From: Clostridia bacterium
GTDB taxonomy: Bacteria; Bacillota; Clostridia; Christensenellales; Borkfalkiaceae
Reading direction: 5' to 3'
Length of the DNA stretch: 12,390 nucleotides
NCBI GenBank assembly: GCA_900768525.1
Contig: CAAGDF010000065.1
Location: 1 to 12,390, forward strand
A program made the position numbers and the translations under genes. Numbering within the stretch: the stretch's first letter is position 1; each line of letters begins with the position of its first letter. This document shows positions 7,848 to 12,390 of this stretch, piece by piece. The notes under the pieces are model-generated. The model was not told where the DNA came from and made no database searches. It saw only the letters and a list, made by a program, of their open reading frames with translations.

Positions 7848-10800
7848 ATGATGAAGAAAATCAGTATTGTTTTATTGTCGCTCATATGCTGTTTATCGCT
7901 GGCGGCGTGCTTTACGTCGGGCGGAGATAAACCAAAAACGGAGAGTAACGTCATTCTCGTCGATAAAGAAATAACCGTTTACGTAGGCGAAACGTATACG
8001 TTTGCACCTACGGGCGCGGAGAGTTTCAATTACTCTTCTTCAAACGAAAAAGTAGCAAAAGTTACAAGCGGCGGCGTGGTTACGGGCTTAGCCGACGGTA
8101 CTGCGTTTATAGACGTATCCGCGGGCGAAAAGACGGTAACGTGCAAAGTCAACGTTATCAAATCCGAAAACTACATCCGCCTTAACACAACGGGCGTTAC
8201 CGTTGCCGCAGGCGGCGACGTAACCCTTACCGCCGAGGCTATAACCAACGGCAAAGTAACGGACGACGAAGTTACGTTCGCTAAAAGCGGCGCGGATATT
8301 ACGCTTAAACAAAACGGCAAAAATTCTGTAGTCGTTTCGGTTGCCAAAACGGGTAATTACGTTGTAACCGCAACATGGGGCGATTTAAAGGCACAATGCG
8401 TTATAAAGGCAGTCGCCCTTAACGCAAAAACGCTTGCAACGCCCGAAATTTCGGTTGAAAACTGCAAGACTGTTAAATGGAACGCGGTCGCAAACGCAAG
8501 CGCGTATATGTACAGCGTAAACGGGGGAGAATGGGTTAAAACCACAAACACTTCGTTTGACGCCGCAAGCATAACCGACGGATTGAAATATAACGACGAA
8601 GCGATTTTTGCCGTAAAGGCAATGTCGGGCGAAAACGATTTTAACCATATCGACGGTTTACCCGCATCTATCGAATTTTCGCATGAGTACGAAATCACGG
8701 TTATAGAAGAATACACTTGCGCCAAAGCGGGCAAAGTAAGAGTTAAATGTTCGGTATGCAATAAGGAATATACCGATAACGCATTCCTTGCCGACCATAA
8801 CATGTCAGACGGCGCGTGCACCGTTTGCGGTTTACAGCAAACCAAAAAGGTTGTTTACCGTTACGACGCGAACAACGATTGCTATTTCGTAGTCAGTGCG
8901 GACGCGGGTTACGACAGCGCGGATCTTTACATTCTTGCCAAATATAACGACGGCGAGCACGGCGAAAGACCCGTAAAATATATCGGTTACGGCGCGTTTG
9001 CGGCAAACAAAACAATTAAACGCGTTTACCTGCCCGAAAGCATGACCGAATTTGTCGATAAAGACGGACAATTCAACAAAACGGAAAAAGACGGCGTTTG
9101 GGTAAGCAGTCCGCTAAGAGGTACTGTTTTCGATAACTGTACCAATCTCGAATTTGTTTCGATGCCCGGCATAACCGTTTTGCGCGACGTTGCCGACGCT
9201 GCGTACGCACACTGGAATTTCAGGGATTGTTATAACCTTAAACAAGTCATAGTCGCAAACGGGTTCGATAACTACGGCGCAACGTTTATGCGTTGGGTTA
9301 ACACGCCCGATAACGCCGAAAATCAGACGGACATTTACGTTTTCGGCGGGAAGGTAACCAAACTTTGCAACGACAGTTACCCCATAGGTTACGACTTAGG
9401 TTTCGGTAATAACACTTTGCTTACGGGCGACGTGTTCTACTATGACGAAAACTCTTCCGATTGCTATAAATGGCATTACGCCGAGGACGGAAAAACCGTT
9501 GTAAGCGGCGGCAAGCACGTTTTCAATAATAAGCACAAATGCAAAAAGTGCGGCGCGATGAACGACTTCGGTATCAACTACGGCTATTACGAGGGTAAAG
9601 ATATAGACGGCGTAACCGACGTTAAAACCTATTACGTTGCCGATAACAGAACGCTCAACCAAACCGAGGTAGTTATTTTAGACGAATATACCGACGGCGT
9701 TCACGGAACTTTGCCCGTAACGTTTGTTAAAAACGAAGCCTTCGCGGGTAACCCGTCTATAAAGCGCGTTACGCTTTCCAAAAACATAACAAGGCTTGAC
9801 GGCGGCGTGTTCCTGAATTGCCCGAACCTCGAATACGTTTCGATGACGGGTATAACGAACATGCATTTTATCCCTCTCGCAGATAAGATTTTTTACAGCG
9901 GCGAAGTAAACACGGGCAATAACTTCCTCGATTGTTACAACCTTAAAACGCTTGTCGTAAACGAAAAGTTCAATCTTTACGAAAAATCGGATGCGCAGCA
10001 GTTCTTAGGTCGTGGCAGCGGCGTAGTTCCCAAAATCGATATTTATTCTATCGGTACGATAGCAACAAGCGCTATAAACGCTGCGCCTAACGGTCAGAAC
10101 AACCTTTTAACGGGCGTTGTGTTCTATAAAGGCGAACTCGACACTTGCAGAAGATGGACGGAAGAGGACGGCATGATCGAAACCTCGGCAAGAGATCACG
10201 ATTTCGTAAACGGCGTTTGTTCGCTTTGCGGCGAAAAGGACGCAATGGGCGTTATTTATCAGTATAACGATGCCAAACAGGTTTATTACGTTGCGGGTTA
10301 TACCGGAACGGATGCGAACGTAAAAATATTCGATACATGGAACGACGGCAAAAACGGCGAAAAAGCGGTTAAATACGTTGAGTTCAGAGCGTTCAGCGAG
10401 AACAAGACCATAACTAAGATAGTTTTACCCGAAAGCATAGACAGCTTGGAGGGCAGCGTGTTTTTCGGTTGCAGTAACCTCGAATTTGTTTCCATGGTCG
10501 GCGTAAAGACCATGAACTGGGCAAGCATATACAATAAAGAAAACGGCGACAACAATTTCCGTAACTGCAACAAATTGAAATACGTTATAATCGGCACGGA
10601 GTTTTCCACCAACTGCGGACAGTTCAATACCGAACAGCTTCCCGCCGAACTTACGCTTAGTTTATATGTTGACGGCGCAAGCGGCAATGTAAATCCTGTC
10701 GGAAATAACGCGCTGTGGACGGGTAATATCTTCTATAAAGGCAATTCATCCGAGTGCGGCAAGTGGAATTATAACGCCGACGGCGAAATCGTTTCCACTT

Positions 10801-11450
10801 CGCACGTCTTTGTTAACGGCAAGTGCTCAAACTGCGGAATATACAATACCGCGGGCGTCAATTACGCGTATGACAGCGCAAACGAAGTTTACTATGTAAC
10901 GGGTTGCGCGGGCAACGTTACCGAGGTAGTCGTTCTTTCCGCATACAGCGACGGAACAACCCCCGAAAAACCCGTAACTTATGTTAAAAACAGTGCTTTT
11001 GTGGATAACGCAAACATAACCAAGGTTATTTTGCCCGAAAGCGTTAAACAGCTTGACGGCGGCGTGTTCCGGAATTGTGAAAATCTTGAATACGTTTCGA
11101 TGCTCGGCGTAACCGATATGGCGTTCTTGAACCTTTCGGGAAAAGGCATTTACGCAAACGCGAGCGAGGTTATTACCAACAACAATTTCCTTGGCTGTAC
11201 TAAATTGAAACGCCTTATCGTAAACAAGAATTTCAATCTTTTCAGGGACAGTGCGGATGCGCAACAATTCGTCGGCGACGCGAAATGTATTGATTTGTAC
11301 GTTATGGGTAGCGAAACCGAAAGCAACGTAAGAGTTACGGGCGGTAACGGCAATAACGGCTTGCTTTCCGGCAAAACGTATTACTACAGCGAAACCGCAA
11401 AGGCGGGCTGCTGGCAGTACGACGATAACGGCAATGCCGTGCTGTGGTGA
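7848..11450 (+). CDS. Large surface lipoprotein with Ig, FN3-like and four CxxC/leucine-rich (BspA-like, LRR_5) units
   Basis: A 1200-residue lipoprotein with lipobox LAAC (Cys21). Domain order: Big_2-type module (about 35-104), second Ig-like module (107-190), FN3-like module (197-277), and a Cys/His segment common in Bacillota surface proteins (H279, C291, C301, C304). Four tandem units then start at His317, His557, His784 and His986. Each begins with H-x-F/M...C-x2-C (followed by G), goes on to 'Y.Y......YYV' and 'V.YV...AF..N..I..V.LP.S', then two BspA-like LRR cores (F..C.NLE(F/Y)VSM and F..C..LK..IV), and, in three of the four, a closing C-x2-W or C-x-KW segment. The fourth ends in GCWQYDDNGNAVLW with no further unit. 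LRR_5 proteins often bind host or matrix proteins or glycans; the ligand here is unknown. It is the last gene of the tightly spaced cluster. Confidence 0.9.
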   Translation: MMKKISIVLLSLICCLSLAACFTSGGDKPKTESNVILVDKEITVYVGETYTFAPTGAESFNYSSSNEKVAKVTSGGVVTGLADGTAFIDVSAGEKTVTCKVNVIKSENYIRLNTTGVTVAAGGDVTLTAEAITNGKVTDDEVTFAKSGADITLKQNGKNSVVVSVAKTGNYVVTATWGDLKAQCVIKAVALNAKTLATPEISVENCKTVKWNAVANASAYMYSVNGGEWVKTTNTSFDAASITDGLKYNDEAIFAVKAMSGENDFNHIDGLPASIEFSHEYEITVIEEYTCAKAGKVRVKCSVCNKEYTDNAFLADHNMSDGACTVCGLQQTKKVVYRYDANNDCYFVVSADAGYDSADLYILAKYNDGEHGERPVKYIGYGAFAANKTIKRVYLPESMTEFVDKDGQFNKTEKDGVWVSSPLRGTVFDNCTNLEFVSMPGITVLRDVADAAYAHWNFRDCYNLKQVIVANGFDNYGATFMRWVNTPDNAENQTDIYVFGGKVTKLCNDSYPIGYDLGFGNNTLLTGDVFYYDENSSDCYKWHYAEDGKTVVSGGKHVFNNKHKCKKCGAMNDFGINYGYYEGKDIDGVTDVKTYYVADNRTLNQTEVVILDEYTDGVHGTLPVTFVKNEAFAGNPSIKRVTLSKNITRLDGGVFLNCPNLEYVSMTGITNMHFIPLADKIFYSGEVNTGNNFLDCYNLKTLVVNEKFNLYEKSDAQQFLGRGSGVVPKIDIYSIGTIATSAINAAPNGQNNLLTGVVFYKGELDTCRRWTEEDGMIETSARDHDFVNGVCSLCGEKDAMGVIYQYNDAKQVYYVAGYTGTDANVKIFDTWNDGKNGEKAVKYVEFRAFSENKTITKIVLPESIDSLEGSVFFGCSNLEFVSMVGVKTMNWASIYNKENGDNNFRNCNKLKYVIIGTEFSTNCGQFNTEQLPAELTLSLYVDGASGNVNPVGNNALWTGNIFYKGNSSECGKWNYNADGEIVSTSHVFVNGKCSNCGIYNTAGVNYAYDSANEVYYVTGCAGNVTEVVVLSAYSDGTTPEKPVTYVKNSAFVDNANITKVILPESVKQLDGGVFRNCENLEYVSMLGVTDMAFLNLSGKGIYANASEVITNNNFLGCTKLKRLIVNKNFNLFRDSADAQQFVGDAKCIDLYVMGSETESNVRVTGGNGNNGLLSGKTYYYSETAKAGCWQYDDNGNAVLW
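8796..11447 (+). repeat. Four tandem CxxC-plus-LRR protein repeats
   Basis: Unit starts are at 8796, 9516, 10197 and 10803, giving lengths of about 240, 227, 202 and 215 residues. Similarity is clear in protein and lower in DNA, so the repeats are old. Units 2 and 4 share the longest DNA identity (20 bases at 9794-9813 and 11051-11070) and the phrases VKN, LDGGVF and DAQQF. Units 1 and 3 share NKTI, LEFVSM and the NSS-acidic-C...KW ending. Confidence 0.85.
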
Positions 11451-11589
11451 AGAGTTTAATATAACAAAACAGCTTTAAGCCGAGAGAATTTTCTGCCGCA
11501 TATGCAAAGGAATTTTTTCCCGGCTGAAAGCGATTATAAAAGGCTTTATGTTCGGCTTATGCCGATTAAAACAAAAAAGGGAGAACAAT
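11451..11589 (+). other. Intergenic region with two inverted repeats
   Basis: This 139-base gap separates the LRR gene from the last lipoprotein gene and is the only long gap after 862. It has an imperfect inverted repeat, GCTTTAAGCCG at 11472-11482 with CGGCTGAAAGC at 11521-11531 (one mismatch, 38-base spacer). It also has a short hairpin, TCGGC-TTAT-GCCGA at 11552-11565, just before the ribosome binding site. Neither is followed by a T-run. A TATAAA at 11535-11540 could be a -10 box, but no matching -35 is present. Whether the gap ends the upstream transcript or only processes it is undecided. Confidence 0.4.
11578..11583 (+). promoter_or_regulatory. Ribosome binding site of the last lipoprotein gene
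   Basis: AGGGAG lies 6 bases before ATG 11590, an ideal spacing, and fixes the start of a gene that has no stop codon in the window. Confidence 0.75.
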
Positions 11590-12390
11590 ATGAGAAAATT
11601 TGCTAAATTGTTGCTGACTACGGTGTGCATATTATGTTTAGCCGTATTGTCGGTAGGCTGCCTTGAAGAGGTAGATGACGACGACAGTTCGTCGTCCGTT
11701 ACTCATGTTCACGTTGCAGAGGACGATTGGCACTCGGACGGTGAATATCACTGGCAACTTTGCGCAGAATGCGGCGAAGAAATGAATAAAGGAGCGCATG
11801 CGTTTTCTGCACTCAACGTGGCTGTTCAGCCTGCGAAAACCGCTTACACCGTAGGCGAAACTTTCGATAAAACCGGCATGAAAATTGAAGGCGAATGTGT
11901 TTGCGGTAATATCGAAATAACCGATTACACGGTTGTTTATCAGACCGAGAACGCTCAGGTGTTTTCCGTAAGCGATGATCACGTTGTCATAAGTTACGGC
12001 GAACTTTTCGTTAACGTATCTGTCACGGTAGGAAAAATCAAACTTGAAAAACCGGTCGCCGATGCAACTGAATTCGTATACAACGGCAACGAACAAACAT
12101 ACACGATTGCCGCAAACGAGCGTTATACGGTAAGCGGCAATACGCAAACCAACGCGGGCAGTTATACGGTAACCGTTGTGCTTACAGATCCCGGCAACGT
12201 CAGCTGGGCAGACGGTTCGACCGACAATCTTACTTACACGTTTGTAATTGCAAAACTCGCTATCGAAAAACCTGTAGCCGATACGACGAAATTTATATAC
12301 AACGGCAGCGCACAAACATACACGATTGCCGAAAACGAGCGTTATACGGTAAGCGGCAATACGCAAACCAACGCGGGTACTTATACGGTA
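11590..12390 (+). CDS. Lipoprotein with His/Cys cluster, Big_3-like domain and MBG-like repeats (3' truncated)
   Basis: The frame is open for 267 codons to the window edge, so the C-terminus is missing. The N-terminus is a lipoprotein signal ending LSVGC (Cys24; serine at -3 is less usual), followed by a DDDDSSSS linker. Residues 39-72 carry H39, H41, H48, H54, C58, C61, H70 in a 'W.SDGEYHW.LC.ECGE' pattern, a module common in Bacillota surface proteins and able in principle to bind a metal. Residues about 75-147 look like a Big_3-type Ig domain (PAKTAYTVGETFDKTGMKIEG). From residue 149, 73-residue MBG-like repeats begin (EKPVAD...YNG..QTYTIA.NERYTVSGNTQTNAG.YTV); one full copy and part of a second are seen. 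A surface adhesin or scaffold role is inferred. A strong AGGGAG precedes the ATG. Confidence 0.88.
   Translation, partial: MRKFAKLLLTTVCILCLAVLSVGCLEEVDDDDSSSSVTHVHVAEDDWHSDGEYHWQLCAECGEEMNKGAHAFSALNVAVQPAKTAYTVGETFDKTGMKIEGECVCGNIEITDYTVVYQTENAQVFSVSDDHVVISYGELFVNVSVTVGKIKLEKPVADATEFVYNGNEQTYTIAANERYTVSGNTQTNAGSYTVTVVLTDPGNVSWADGSTDNLTYTFVIAKLAIEKPVADTTKFIYNGSAQTYTIAENERYTVSGNTQTNAGTYTV
12034..12390 (+). repeat. Tandem 219-bp (73-residue) MBG-like repeat, running off the window
   Basis: Copy 1 spans 12034-12252. Copy 2 starts at 12253 and is cut at 12390. The period is 219 bases. A 45-base stretch in the YTVSGNTQTNAG region is identical between copies, including synonymous positions, so this part was duplicated recently or homogenised. 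Such repeats commonly break short-read assemblies, which fits the contig ending here. Confidence 0.85.

Noticed and set aside
8796..11447. CRISPR-like or DNA-level satellite array
   Set aside because: Units are about 600-720 bases long, in frame, and diverged in DNA while conserved in protein. They are domain repeats, not CRISPR repeats.
11535..11540. Promoter (-10 TATAAA) for the last gene
   Set aside because: No acceptable -35 hexamer lies 16-18 bases upstream (the region is an oligo-T stretch), so a promoter cannot be claimed from sequence alone.
11638..12366. A 242-codon open frame on the minus strand
   Set aside because: It is antisense to the last lipoprotein gene, whose signal peptide, lipobox, ribosome binding site and Ig/MBG domains are clear. 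The internal repetition of the minus-strand frame only mirrors the MBG repeats.

Overview
The window looks like one contig of an uncultivated, low-to-mid GC Bacillota, probably a gut Clostridia. A Christensenellales-type bacterium is a guess from style only. The basis is the gene content: CUT1-type sugar ABC permeases, lipobox signal peptides, Big_2, Big_3-like and MBG-like Ig domains, BspA-like leucine-rich repeats and a DUF4838 lipoprotein, with strong GGAG-type ribosome binding sites. All credible genes lie on the plus strand. The first 19 bases match an Illumina TruSeq adapter and the last bases lie inside a tandem repeat, so both ends are probably assembly limits rather than biological boundaries.

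Layout. Positions 20-712 encode the C-terminal part of an extracellular solute-binding protein. A 149-base gap with a 12-bp hairpin follows. Two sugar permeases come next (862-1872 and 1876-2769), MalF-like and MalG-like. No ATPase is present, which is usual for CUT1 importers that share an MsmK-type ATPase. Four exported proteins follow at very short spacings: a signal-peptide protein with five Ig-like modules and a central beta-rich region (2789-4786), an 804-residue DUF4838 lipoprotein (4799-7213), a small two-domain Ig-like lipoprotein (7206-7835, overlapping the previous gene by 8 bases), and a 1200-residue lipoprotein with Ig, FN3-like and four CxxC-plus-LRR units (7848-11450). After a 139-base gap, an eighth gene (11590 to the window end, open at its 3' end) encodes a lipoprotein with a His/Cys cluster, a Big_3-like domain and tandem 73-residue MBG-like repeats.

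How they may work together (inference). From 862 to 11450 the spacing fits one transcript. The solute-binding protein and permeases would import an oligosaccharide or glycan fragment. The DUF4838 protein, which belongs to a family with a GH67/GH20b-like N-terminal fold, is the best candidate for a glycan-acting enzyme. The Ig and LRR lipoproteins would be membrane-tethered surface proteins that hold or recognise the substrate or host surface. This would be a Gram-positive glycan-utilisation locus with an unusually large surface-protein section. No substrate can be named from the sequence. I see no CRISPR array, rRNA, tRNA, transposase or phage gene.
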